Assembly: GCA_018241505.1 (NCBI GenBank)
Contig: JAFEDS010000013.1
Location: forward strand, 63,417 to 127,416
DNA from: Pseudomonadota bacterium
GTDB taxonomy: Bacteria; Pseudomonadota; Gammaproteobacteria; Steroidobacterales; Steroidobacteraceae
DNA length: 64,000 bases
Direction of reading: 5' to 3'
Below the pieces are notes generated by a model. It searched no databases. It had not been told where the DNA came from and saw nothing but the letters and a program-made list of their open reading frames with translations. The position numbers were made by a program, and so were the translations under genes. Each line of letters starts with the position of its first letter. Positions within the stretch are counted from its first letter, which is position 1. Of the stretch, positions 24,433 to 32,830 are shown in pieces.

Positions 24433-25495
24433 TGAGCTGGTGATTCAATCTCACACCGGACCATATCGCGTCGAATTCCACCAGGGTCTGCCGCAGGAGC
24501 CGTTCGCGGTGCTCGGCGACCGGCCGCACGTGTTGATCGACGCGAATGTGGCGCGACTGTATGCCACGCAATTGCGCAGTGTTGTGGAGCATCCCAACAC
24601 GATCATCATCGAGGCGACCGAGGCCAACAAGTCGCTGCAGCGGACGATCCCGGTATTCGAGCGGCTCATCGCCAACAGCATCCGGCGCGATCACACGCTG
24701 GTGGCGATCGGCGGCGGGATCATTCAGGACATCACCTGTTTCATTGCAAGCACGTTGCTGCGCGGGTTGCCGTGGCGCTTTGTTCCAACGACCTTACTGG
24801 CGCAAGCGGACTCGTGCATCGGCTCGAAGAGCTCCATCAATCTCGGCGACACGAAGAATGTTCTCGGGACATTCAATCCGCCGCGGCAGATCTACGTCCA
24901 CAGTGCGTTCCTCGATACGCTGGCAGCGAAGGACATCCATTCCGGGGTGGGGGAGATCCTCAAGGTGCATGCCATTGACGGGGCGGGCGCCTTCGACCAG
25001 TTGGCACGGGACTTCGGGCAGTTGTTTACCGACCGCAGCGTGCTGCTGAAGTACATCCGCGCCGCGCTGTCCATCAAGCAGCGCTACATTGAGCAGGACG
25101 AGTTCGATCGGGGCATCCGCAACATTTTCAATTACGGTCACAGTTTCGGGCATGCCATCGAGTCGGCCACGGACTACGGCGTGCCGCATGGAATTGCCGT
25201 AACCATGGGCATGGACATGGCGAACTTCATTGCCGTGCGGCGCGGCCTGTTGCCGCAGCGCCATTTCGAGCGCATGCACCCGGTGTTGAAGCGCAACTAC
25301 GCGCAATTCGCCGCCGTTGCCATTCCGGAGGCGCCATTGCAGGCTGCCTTGTCCAAGGACAAGAAGAATACGAGCGCGGGACTGCGCCTCATTTTCCCGA
25401 AGGGCGAGTCGGCCATCATCGAGCCGGTGACGGTTGTAGCGGATGAGGCGTTCCGCTCGCAATGCTCGCAGTTCCTGCAGGTTCTGCCGCAATGA
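24425..25495 (+). CDS. 3-Dehydroquinate synthase (AroB)-like cyclase
   Basis: A 356-residue dehydroquinate-synthase-family protein. The NAD loop is AIGGGIIQDITCFIAS; metal ligands are consistent with E177 (GVGEILKVH), H239 (NYGHSFGHAIE) and H255 (VPHG). AroB usually reads GGKTAVNH at the substrate loop; here it is GSKSSINLGDTKNVLGTFNP, so the substrate is probably not DAHP. Related enzymes cyclise heptulose or hexose phosphates (2-epi-5-epi-valiolone, 2-deoxy-scyllo-inosose synthases). The SIS isomerase two genes earlier could supply such a phosphate. Housekeeping shikimate function is unlikely in this operon. GTG start. Confidence 0.82.
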   Translation: MSDELVIQSHTGPYRVEFHQGLPQEPFAVLGDRPHVLIDANVARLYATQLRSVVEHPNTIIIEATEANKSLQRTIPVFERLIANSIRRDHTLVAIGGGIIQDITCFIASTLLRGLPWRFVPTTLLAQADSCIGSKSSINLGDTKNVLGTFNPPRQIYVHSAFLDTLAAKDIHSGVGEILKVHAIDGAGAFDQLARDFGQLFTDRSVLLKYIRAALSIKQRYIEQDEFDRGIRNIFNYGHSFGHAIESATDYGVPHGIAVTMGMDMANFIAVRRGLLPQRHFERMHPVLKRNYAQFAAVAIPEAPLQAALSKDKKNTSAGLRLIFPKGESAIIEPVTVVADEAFRSQCSQFLQVLPQ

Positions 25496-26424
25496 AGTCC
25501 ACCGTGAAAGTCGCCGTCTGCTCACGGTCGTTCTCCCACAACCCGGTGCTGCGTGCCGAGCTGCTGGAGCGTTATGAAAATGTCACCTTCAATGACGCGG
25601 GAGTGTCGTTGCGGGGCGCGAGCCTCGTCGAGTTTCTGCGCGGACACGCGAAGGCGATTACGGCGCTCGAAGTGATTGATGAGGCGGTGTTGTCCCAGTT
25701 ACCCGAGTTGCAGGTCATCGGCAAGTATGGGGTCGGTCTCGACATGATTGACCTGGCCGCCATGCGTTCGCTGGGTAAGCGGCTCGGCTGGACCGGCGGG
25801 GTCAACCGGCGTTCTGTTTCTGAGTTGGTCATCTCGGCGGCGATTGCAATGTTGCGTCACGTACCGGCGGCTCATCGGGAAGTGTTGTCCGGCACCTGGC
25901 GCCAGCACGTCGGCGGCTACCTGACCGGCCGCACGGTCGGTATCGTCGGCTGTGGTCACATCGGCAAGGATCTCGTGCCGTTGCTACAGGCGTTCGATTG
26001 CCCGATCCTGGTGCACGACATCGTCGAATTTCCCGAGTTCTATGTGAAATATCGGATCGAGGCGGTGACACTCGATGACCTGCTGCGCCGGTCCGACATT
26101 GTGACTTTGCACGTGCCACTGGATGACAGTACGCGCGGCATGCTGGATGCACGCCGTCTCGCGCTACTGAAACCCACCGCTGTACTGATCAACGCTGCGC
26201 GCGGCGGACTGGTGGATGAGGCGGCTTTGCGAACGGCGCTGAAGGAAAAGCGGTTCGCGGCGGCCGCGTTCGATGTGTTTGCGGTTGAACCGCCGACCGA
26301 CCTTGAATTACTGTGCCTGCCCAATTTCCTGGTGACACCTCACCTGGGAGGTAGCGCCCAGGAGGCCATCCTCGCCATGGGACGTGCGGCCATACGCGGT
26401 CTGGATGAGAGCGCAATACCATGA
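25492..26424 (+). CDS. D-2-hydroxyacid dehydrogenase (PGDH-like)
   Basis: A 310-residue dehydrogenase of the 3-phosphoglycerate dehydrogenase type: the NAD loop GIVGCGHIGKD, and catalytic residues in LINAARGGLVDE (Arg), AVEPP (Glu) and VTPHLGG (His). The C-terminal ACT regulatory domain of SerA is absent. It would interconvert a 2-hydroxyacid and a 2-ketoacid. ATG start overlaps the cyclase stop codon, so the two are translationally coupled. Confidence 0.82.
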   Translation: MKSTVKVAVCSRSFSHNPVLRAELLERYENVTFNDAGVSLRGASLVEFLRGHAKAITALEVIDEAVLSQLPELQVIGKYGVGLDMIDLAAMRSLGKRLGWTGGVNRRSVSELVISAAIAMLRHVPAAHREVLSGTWRQHVGGYLTGRTVGIVGCGHIGKDLVPLLQAFDCPILVHDIVEFPEFYVKYRIEAVTLDDLLRRSDIVTLHVPLDDSTRGMLDARRLALLKPTAVLINAARGGLVDEAALRTALKEKRFAAAAFDVFAVEPPTDLELLCLPNFLVTPHLGGSAQEAILAMGRAAIRGLDESAIP

Positions 26425-27512
26425 GCATACGTCCCCGAGCCTCCTTGTTGAACCCAGAGTTGCGCCGGCCGCACGCACTGGACTCGAAGCCACGCGATCC
26501 ATCCAACCTGTGGCTGGACAAGAACGAGAATCAGGATTCGGCGCTCGCGCAGACCTTGCGAGAGGTGCTCGAGTCGATCCCGACCACGGCATTGACCACC
26601 TATCCGGAAGCGGGCGAGTTGTATCGGAAGCTGGCGGCTTGGGTGGACGTTGACCCGCGCGGCCTGCTGTTGACTCCTGGCAGTGACGGCGCCATCCGCC
26701 TCGTGTTCGAAGCTTTTGTTGAGCCCGGCGATCCCGTCGCGCACACCGTTCCGACCTTCGCGATGTATCCGGTGTACAGCCAGATGTTCGGCGCCGCCGT
26801 GAGTCCGATCGAATATCGAGCGAGCGCCGCCGGACCGGTCATCGATCCGGACTTCGTTCTGCGCGCGGTGCGTGAGCGCGCGCCGAAGTTGTTATGCCTG
26901 CCGAATCCTGACAGTCCGACGGGCACTGTGCTGCCATCGCAGGTACTGCGCGCCATTCTTACCGAGTGCGAGCGCGTGGGCACGGTGATGTTGATTGATG
27001 AGGCATATCACCCGTTTTATGCCTGGTCGGCTGCGCCGTGGACCGCGGCGAGTCCGAACCTCATTGTGGCGCGCACGTTCGCCAAGGCCTGGGGCGCAGC
27101 CGGCTTGCGCATCGGCTATGCCGTCGGTCATCCGGACACGATCGCACTCCTGCACAAGATGCGGCCCATGTATGAAGTGAGCACGCTGGCAGTGGAGTGC
27201 ATGGCCCGCATGATGGATCACGAGGCCCAGATGCTGGGGGCCGTGGCCCGGATCAACGCGGGCAAGGACTTCTTCGCGCGCGCGATGCGCGCGGCCGGTT
27301 TCAGCGTGCTCCCGGGTGAGGGTAATTTTATACATGTTGCCTTCGGGGAGCGGGCGGCGGCGGTGCAGGCCGCCCTGGCGGGTAAAGTGTTATATCGTGC
27401 CGTATCCGATCATCCGAGCCTGCGTGGCTACAGCCGCTTCAGTCTGGCGCCACAGGCCGTCATGGCCCGGGTGGCGGATCTCATCCTGGGGGCCGGCGCC
27501 GATGGCGGTTGA
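26421..27512 (+). CDS. HisC-like class I/II aminotransferase
   Basis: A 363-residue PLP aminotransferase of the histidinol-phosphate group. LWLDKNENQD near the start, LLTPGSDGAIRLVFEAF, CLPNPDSPTG and LIDEAYHPF bind cofactor; the PLP lysine is K222 in RTFAKAWGAAGLRIGY. It would aminate a keto intermediate of this pathway. A histidine-biosynthesis role is unlikely as no other his genes are near. ATGA overlap with the dehydrogenase gene. Confidence 0.82.
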   Translation: MSIRPRASLLNPELRRPHALDSKPRDPSNLWLDKNENQDSALAQTLREVLESIPTTALTTYPEAGELYRKLAAWVDVDPRGLLLTPGSDGAIRLVFEAFVEPGDPVAHTVPTFAMYPVYSQMFGAAVSPIEYRASAAGPVIDPDFVLRAVRERAPKLLCLPNPDSPTGTVLPSQVLRAILTECERVGTVMLIDEAYHPFYAWSAAPWTAASPNLIVARTFAKAWGAAGLRIGYAVGHPDTIALLHKMRPMYEVSTLAVECMARMMDHEAQMLGAVARINAGKDFFARAMRAAGFSVLPGEGNFIHVAFGERAAAVQAALAGKVLYRAVSDHPSLRGYSRFSLAPQAVMARVADLILGAGADGG

Positions 27513-28293
27513 AATGTTGGCTCCGATCGAGCGCTGGCTGGACGCCGCGGCGCTCAGTTCCATCTATTCGTCGCAATATTGGAATGACCTGAGCGAGGAA
27601 AAATCCAAGGAGTGGTGGATCGCGGACGGCACCGAGTCCGCCTTCGCGCGGCTGCGCGGTTATCTCGAGCAGTCGGGCCTGCTGGATGAATATCGGGTCG
27701 CCGAGCGCTTCGTGGCCCGGCTTCCGGGGCATGAACTAGCCATCGCCGATCTGGCCGCGGGAATCGGCTGGACGTCGAGCCTGCTCTCCCGGTTGCCCAA
27801 TGTGGCCACCGTCCATGCCGTTGAAATCAGTGAGCACCGGCTCGAGCTGCTGTTTCCGCAGGCCATCCGCATGTTTGCCGGCGCGCCCGGCAAGGTGCGC
27901 CGCAGCCTGGGCTCTTTTTACAATCTCGGCCTGGCGAATGAATCGCTGGATGTTGTATTCCTGGCGTCGGCATTTCACCATGCGGCCAATCCATTACGCC
28001 TGTTGAGCGAAGCGGATCGGGTTCTGAAGCCGGGCGGTCATCTGATTCTCAGTGGCGAGAATGTCATTGGAACACGCGCCATCGTGCGCCGCATGTTCGG
28101 GAAGCTGCTGCGTGAACGCCGCTTCGTAACCAACTTCTACGAGCTGTTTCCGCCGGATGACACCGCGGGTGACCATTACTATCGAAGCAGCGATTATTAT
28201 CTCTTCAACCAATTGCTCGGCTATCGAGTGATCGACTTCAACGTGTCGCGGCAGAAGACCGCGACGGTGATCTCGACGAAACTGGCGGTGTAG
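27502..28293 (+). CDS. Class I SAM-dependent methyltransferase
   Basis: A 263-residue methyltransferase. The SAM motif is ADLAAGIGWTSSLL (about 83-96), with LDVVFLASAFHHAANPLRLL and VLKPGGHLILSGEN after it. The N-terminal SSQYWNDLSEEKSKEWW is unusual and may cap the site. Substrate unknown; N- or O-methylation of the amino sugar is a guess from position. ATG 27502 overlaps the aminotransferase gene by 11 bases, with GGGGG upstream; ATG 27514 is an alternative. Confidence 0.75.
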   Translation: MAVEMLAPIERWLDAAALSSIYSSQYWNDLSEEKSKEWWIADGTESAFARLRGYLEQSGLLDEYRVAERFVARLPGHELAIADLAAGIGWTSSLLSRLPNVATVHAVEISEHRLELLFPQAIRMFAGAPGKVRRSLGSFYNLGLANESLDVVFLASAFHHAANPLRLLSEADRVLKPGGHLILSGENVIGTRAIVRRMFGKLLRERRFVTNFYELFPPDDTAGDHYYRSSDYYLFNQLLGYRVIDFNVSRQKTATVISTKLAV

Positions 28294-28302
28294 GAATCAG
28301 TG

Positions 28303-29406
28303 ATGAAAAAAGGCATGTTGAACGTGGCTATCATCGGCTGCGGGCGGGTATCGGGTCACCACTGCCGATCGATTGTGGAGACGCCGGGTGCCGAGCTCGT
28401 CGCCGTGTGCGACCTGGTTGCGCAGAAGGCGGATGCCTATCGCGAGCAGTTCGGGGCCAGGTCCTACGTGAACTATCACCAGATGCTGCGTGAGAATCCG
28501 CAGATCGATACTGTGGCCATCATCACGCCGTCCGGCATGCACTTCGAGCACGTGCTCGACATCATCCAACGTTATCGAAAGAACATCATTGTCGAGAAAC
28601 CGACCTTCATGCAGCCCTCGCAGGTGACGAAGGCCTACACGGCGGCTGAGGCGGCGCGGGTGGAGATTTTTGCGGTATTCCAGAACCGCCACAATCTCGC
28701 GGTGCAACGCGTCCTGCAAGGGATACAGCGCGGCGAGCTCGGACGGGTGCGGGCCGTGGGAGTGCGGGTTCGCTGGTGCAGGCCGCAACGCTACTACGAC
28801 CTGGCTCCCTGGCGGGGCACATTCGCAATGGACGGAGGTTGTCTGACCAACCAGGGTATTCATCACATCGACCTGCTGCGTTTTCTCGGCGGGGAAGTCG
28901 AGCGGGTAAGTAGCGCTCACCGTACACTCGGCGCGGACATTGAAGTGGAGGACACAGCGGTCGCCTCGTTTGTGTTCAAGAGCGGGGCGCTCGGCAGCCT
29001 CGAGATTACGACCGCGGCACGGCCGATCGACTATGAGGCGAGCTTGTCGTTGGTGTGCGAGAATGGTCTCGCGCAGATCGGTGGCATCGCCGTCAACGAG
29101 CTGCAGGTCTATACGCCGGATCCCGGCTCCTGCGCACCCAACTCGGAGGATTTTTCCGGCAACGTGTATGGCAACGGCCATGCCCGCATCTACTCTGACC
29201 TGGTGGCCCATTTCGAGCACGGACGGCCGTATTCCGTGTCGTATGCCGACACCCTGGCGACCATCCGGCTGCTCAATTCCTTCTATGTTGCGGATGAAAC
29301 TCAACGTTGGGTAGAGGTTGCGGAGGCCGGCGACAGCGGGCGGCTCGGCCGGCGCGACGATGCCCTGGCAAGCCTCTATCAGACCATGGCCCCGCAGGGA
29401 GATTGA
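28303..29406 (+). CDS. Gfo/Idh/MocA-family oxidoreductase (second copy)
   Basis: A 367-residue oxidoreductase: VAIIGCGRVSGHHCRSIV cofactor loop, IIVEKPTFMQPSQV with the catalytic Lys, and DGGCLTNQGIHHIDLLRFLGG at the substrate sheet. It is clearly different in sequence from the first copy at 22065, so the two probably act at different carbons or steps. ATG 28303 with TAGGA upstream; GTG 28300 is directly before it. Confidence 0.83.
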   Translation: MKKGMLNVAIIGCGRVSGHHCRSIVETPGAELVAVCDLVAQKADAYREQFGARSYVNYHQMLRENPQIDTVAIITPSGMHFEHVLDIIQRYRKNIIVEKPTFMQPSQVTKAYTAAEAARVEIFAVFQNRHNLAVQRVLQGIQRGELGRVRAVGVRVRWCRPQRYYDLAPWRGTFAMDGGCLTNQGIHHIDLLRFLGGEVERVSSAHRTLGADIEVEDTAVASFVFKSGALGSLEITTAARPIDYEASLSLVCENGLAQIGGIAVNELQVYTPDPGSCAPNSEDFSGNVYGNGHARIYSDLVAHFEHGRPYSVSYADTLATIRLLNSFYVADETQRWVEVAEAGDSGRLGRRDDALASLYQTMAPQGD

Positions 29407-29409
29407 ACG

Positions 29410-30180
29410 ATGAAAGTGGCAGGAATCATTCCGGCGCGGATGGCAGCCTCGCGCTTCCCCGGCAAACCGCTGCATTCCATTCTCGGACGCCCGATGGTCG
29501 AGCATGTGTATGAGCGGGCGAAGATGTATGCCGGATGGACCGATCTCGTCCTCGCAACTTGCGATCGGGAGATCGAGCGGTTCGCGCAGAGCAAATCGAT
29601 TCCGGTGGCGATGACCGGCTCGCACCACTCGCGCGCACTGGATCGCGTTGCCGAAGCGGTCACACTACTTCCCGGACGCTATGCGGATGACGATGTTGTC
29701 GTCTGCGTCCAGGGCGACGAGCCGATGATGCGCCCCGACATGATCAGCACGGTACTGGCGCCGCTTCTGGCGAATCCTTCGATCCCGTGCACGGTGCTGG
29801 CGATGCACATCGCGGAAGAGTCGATCTGGCTGAATCCCGATACGGTGAAAATCGTGCACAACGACGCTGGCGAGGTCCTTTACACGTCGCGCGCTCCAGT
29901 GCCCTACTGCAAGGACAAATTCTCGCAAGCACTGCTCGCCAGGCGCATCTACGGAATATTCGCCTTCCGCTGGCGCTACCTGCGGGAGTTCACCGCACAC
30001 CCCCAGACTCGTCTGGAGCAGGTGGAAGCGTGTGACAGCAATCGAATCCTCGATATGTCCTTCAGCCAGTTCATCGCACCCTATCCGTATGTGAAGTCTT
30101 TCTCGGTCGACAGCCCCAGCGACATCGACCTCGTCGAGCGGCACATGGCCGCGGACGAGTACTGGGCGCGCTACAAGTGA
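29410..30180 (+). CDS. KdsB-like CMP-ulosonic acid synthetase
   Basis: A 256-residue cytidylyltransferase of the CMP-Kdo synthetase family: IIPARMAASRFPGKPL (CTP loop), VCVQGDEPMMRPDMI, YTSRAPVPY, and the family end with DSPSDIDLVERH. KdsB activates Kdo for lipid A; capsule paralogues (KpsU) do the same for capsule, and a Shewanella paralogue uses 8-amino-Kdo. Here it closes a cluster of amination, dehydrogenation and cyclase genes, so its substrate may be a modified 2-ulosonic acid. No Kdo-8-P synthase (KdsA) is nearby. Confidence 0.82.
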   Translation: MKVAGIIPARMAASRFPGKPLHSILGRPMVEHVYERAKMYAGWTDLVLATCDREIERFAQSKSIPVAMTGSHHSRALDRVAEAVTLLPGRYADDDVVVCVQGDEPMMRPDMISTVLAPLLANPSIPCTVLAMHIAEESIWLNPDTVKIVHNDAGEVLYTSRAPVPYCKDKFSQALLARRIYGIFAFRWRYLREFTAHPQTRLEQVEACDSNRILDMSFSQFIAPYPYVKSFSVDSPSDIDLVERHMAADEYWARYK

Positions 30181-30193
30181 AGTTCCCGCCAGC

Positions 30194-30943
30194 ATGAATT
30201 CCAACATCGTGTATCGCACGGATGAGCTCGCCCGGTATTTCGCGACCCATCGCGTGACGTGGGACCAGTTCTACGAGTCCGAACGGGTGATCATCAGCCG
30301 GCTTGCTCTCAATGCGAGCCGTTCGGTGCTCGATGTCGGCTGTGGCTGCGGCGGGCTCGGACTGGCGCTGCGTGAGAAGTTCGGTGTGACCGACTACACG
30401 GGTGTCGAGATCAACAGCGCGGCCGCGGCCGCCGGCCGCCGGATGAACGGCGCGGCCCGCATCCTTCAAGGTGACATCCTCGATCTGAGTCGCGGTGAGC
30501 TGCGTGACTGGGCATTCAACGTCGTGTTCTCGTTGAGTTGTGTCGATTGGAACGTCCGATTCAATGAGATGCTGCTGGCAGTGTGGCAGCACGTCGCTCC
30601 CGGCGGGCACCTGGTGGCAACCTTCCGTTTGACGGACGGTCCGAGTTGCAACGATATGGCCCGTTCCTACCAGTACATCAACTTCGAAGGCGTCCGTGCC
30701 GGTGAAAAGGCCGCCTACGTAGTGTTGAACGCCGGTGAGCTGATGGAGGCGCTGTTGGGATTCGATCCTGCGGGCATCGCGGCCTTCGGTTATTGGGGCC
30801 CGCCGTCCGCGAGCGCCATGACGCCCTATGAGCGCCTGTGCTTTTGCGCAGTCGCGATTCGCAAACGCGCAACGGAGTCGGATGGAACGCGACTCGATCT
30901 CGAGCTGCCTGAGGAGATCCGCAGCATCATGCGGACGCGTTGA
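30194..30943 (+). CDS. Class I SAM-dependent methyltransferase
   Basis: A 249-residue methyltransferase with the motif VLDVGCGCGGLGLAL (about 44-58) and VAPGGHLVATFRL. The N-terminal EL-x-YFATHRVTWDQFYESE stretch is of the sugar/small-molecule type. Substrate unknown. A 13-base gap follows the CMP synthetase gene. Confidence 0.75.
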   Translation: MNSNIVYRTDELARYFATHRVTWDQFYESERVIISRLALNASRSVLDVGCGCGGLGLALREKFGVTDYTGVEINSAAAAAGRRMNGAARILQGDILDLSRGELRDWAFNVVFSLSCVDWNVRFNEMLLAVWQHVAPGGHLVATFRLTDGPSCNDMARSYQYINFEGVRAGEKAAYVVLNAGELMEALLGFDPAGIAAFGYWGPPSASAMTPYERLCFCAVAIRKRATESDGTRLDLELPEEIRSIMRTR

Positions 30944-32829
30944 CGCCAACCTTGTCGCTACTCGTCTGGGATCACGCCGGTGAGCCTCCTGCCGATGCCG
31001 GAGGTGCGGGCGAGGTGTGGGGCTGGAACAGCTTTTCGCAGAGTGCGACTGTCTTTTCGATCCCACGCTACCTCGAAGATCACGCACTGCGGCTCCGGCA
31101 GCGCTATCTGGGGTTCGTCTACGAGGTCGGTGAGACCCTCATAGACGGCAAGCGGGTGGTGGATCATCTGGATCTCGGTGACGGATTCAGCCTCTGGTGG
31201 ATGACGCTGATTGCGGAAAAGAGTCCCCTGAAATCCCCGGCAATCTATGCGTGCCTGCGCCTGCTTGCGCTTCATGAAATTCTGCAGCAGCGCCAGCCGG
31301 GCGAGGTCGTCCTGGCCAGCGCCGATGCGGCGCTCGCCGAGTCGATCGGCAGGTTATGTGCCGATCAGCGAGTCCGCTTTACCTGGAGGAGGGGTGAGCC
31401 GGCACGGCGTGGCGGGGCGGTGCGTCGCCTGTACGAAGGATTGCCTCATGCTTTGAAAGGGTGGCTGAGCCTGCGGCACATTCTGAAGAGGTGGTCGCTG
31501 CGAGGGGTCGGCGGGCAGGCATGGGCATCCGGTCCCGATGCAGTGTTCATCTGCTCCTACTTCATTCATCTCGACCCGGTTCGCTGCGAGCGTGGCGAGT
31601 TTTATTCGCGGCAATGGGAAGTGTTGCCACGGGTCCTGCAGGCGGCGGGCCGGCGGCTCAACTGGCTGCACCTGTTCCTGTTCAGTGCGGTTGTACCTGA
31701 CACGGCGACGGGCCTGCGCTGGGCACGGCGGTTCAATCAGTCAGCCGCTGAGCAAGGCCGCCATGCGTTCGTCGACACCCAACTCAGCACGCGGACTGTA
31801 TGGACGACATTGAAGACCTGGGGCTGGTTGCAGCGCAGGGCTCGGCGTTTGCGCAACATCAGCGCGGCGTTCGATCCAGCCGGATGCGCTCCCTGGCTGT
31901 GGCCGATGTTGCGTGATGATTGGGGTTCGTCGTTCTCGGGAACGACGGCCATGAGCAATTGTCTGGCCCTCTCGCTGTTCGATGCGACTCTGGCACAGAT
32001 GCCCCACCAACCCCTGGGACTGTATTTGCACGAGAACCAGTCCTGGGAGAAGGCGCTGCTGCGGGCGTGGCGCAAGTACAATCACGGCGAAATCATCGGC
32101 GTCCAACATGCAACAGTGCCGTTCTGGCATTTGTACTACTTCGAGGACCCACGATGTTTCGAGCGCCGGCCGAAAGGCGCGTTGCCGCTTCCCGATCGCC
32201 TCGCGGCCAACGGCCTCGCGGCGCGCAAATCGTTTGTCGCCACTCAGTACCCGCCCGAGCGTCTCGTGGATGTCGAAGCGTTGCGCTATCTGGATCTGTT
32301 GGTATTGTCCCAGCGGCAAAAGCCGGCGCGGACGGGCGGCGCGACCGTCCGGGTCCTCGTACTCGGCGACCTGATTCCGGCCTCAATGCACTACCTCCTG
32401 CGCCTGCTCGAGGAGGCCACGCCGCACGTGGGCCCGCAGTTTGAATTCACGCTCAAACCCCACCCGGGCCTGGCTGTGGACCTGGCCGCGTATCCCGGGC
32501 TGCGCGTGCGCGAAACTCGGGAAGCACTGGGCACCCTCCTGACCGGTTTCGATATTGCGATCGCCGCAAACTGCACGTCGGCGGCGGTCGAAGCTCATAT
32601 CGCGAGTTTGCCCGTGATCATCTCCATGGACGGCGAAGGCCTGAATCTGAGTCCACTGCGCGATCAGCCCGGGGTGCGTTTCGTCTGCGCGGGCGCCGAG
32701 CTGGCCGCGGCGCTGCAGGCGGCAATGGACGATCTTGCCCACGCCGCCGGCAGTCGCCAGGAGTATTTCTATCTCGACAGCGAGTTGCCGCGATGGAAGG
32801 GCTTGCTCGCATTGAATACCGCGGGTTGA
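30940..32829 (+). CDS. Large surface-carbohydrate biosynthesis protein (GT-B-like)
   Basis: A 629-residue protein resembling the large surface-carbohydrate biosynthesis family (TIGR04326-like, known from Leptospira and other loci; from memory). N-terminal LSLLVWDHAG and the C-terminal run FTLKPHPGLAVDLAAYPGLR, then NCTSAAVEAHIASLPVIIS look like a GT-B glycosyltransferase site. The middle has YLHENQSWEKALLRAWRKY and GVQHATVPFWHLYYF. No signal peptide. It may transfer a sugar of one of the two special pathways. TTG start overlaps the previous stop (TTGA). Confidence 0.6.
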   Translation: MTPTLSLLVWDHAGEPPADAGGAGEVWGWNSFSQSATVFSIPRYLEDHALRLRQRYLGFVYEVGETLIDGKRVVDHLDLGDGFSLWWMTLIAEKSPLKSPAIYACLRLLALHEILQQRQPGEVVLASADAALAESIGRLCADQRVRFTWRRGEPARRGGAVRRLYEGLPHALKGWLSLRHILKRWSLRGVGGQAWASGPDAVFICSYFIHLDPVRCERGEFYSRQWEVLPRVLQAAGRRLNWLHLFLFSAVVPDTATGLRWARRFNQSAAEQGRHAFVDTQLSTRTVWTTLKTWGWLQRRARRLRNISAAFDPAGCAPWLWPMLRDDWGSSFSGTTAMSNCLALSLFDATLAQMPHQPLGLYLHENQSWEKALLRAWRKYNHGEIIGVQHATVPFWHLYYFEDPRCFERRPKGALPLPDRLAANGLAARKSFVATQYPPERLVDVEALRYLDLLVLSQRQKPARTGGATVRVLVLGDLIPASMHYLLRLLEEATPHVGPQFEFTLKPHPGLAVDLAAYPGLRVRETREALGTLLTGFDIAIAANCTSAAVEAHIASLPVIISMDGEGLNLSPLRDQPGVRFVCAGAELAAALQAAMDDLAHAAGSRQEYFYLDSELPRWKGLLALNTAG

Positions 32830-32830
32830 T

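Noticed and set aside
24425-27512. aroB and hisC as housekeeping genes
   Set aside because: The substrate loop of the cyclase is changed, and both are locked by overlaps into a sugar-modification operon.
28297-29628. 443-codon minus-strand open frame
   Set aside because: It lies opposite the second Gfo/Idh gene and the CMP transferase, both with strong family motifs; high GC explains long shadow frames.
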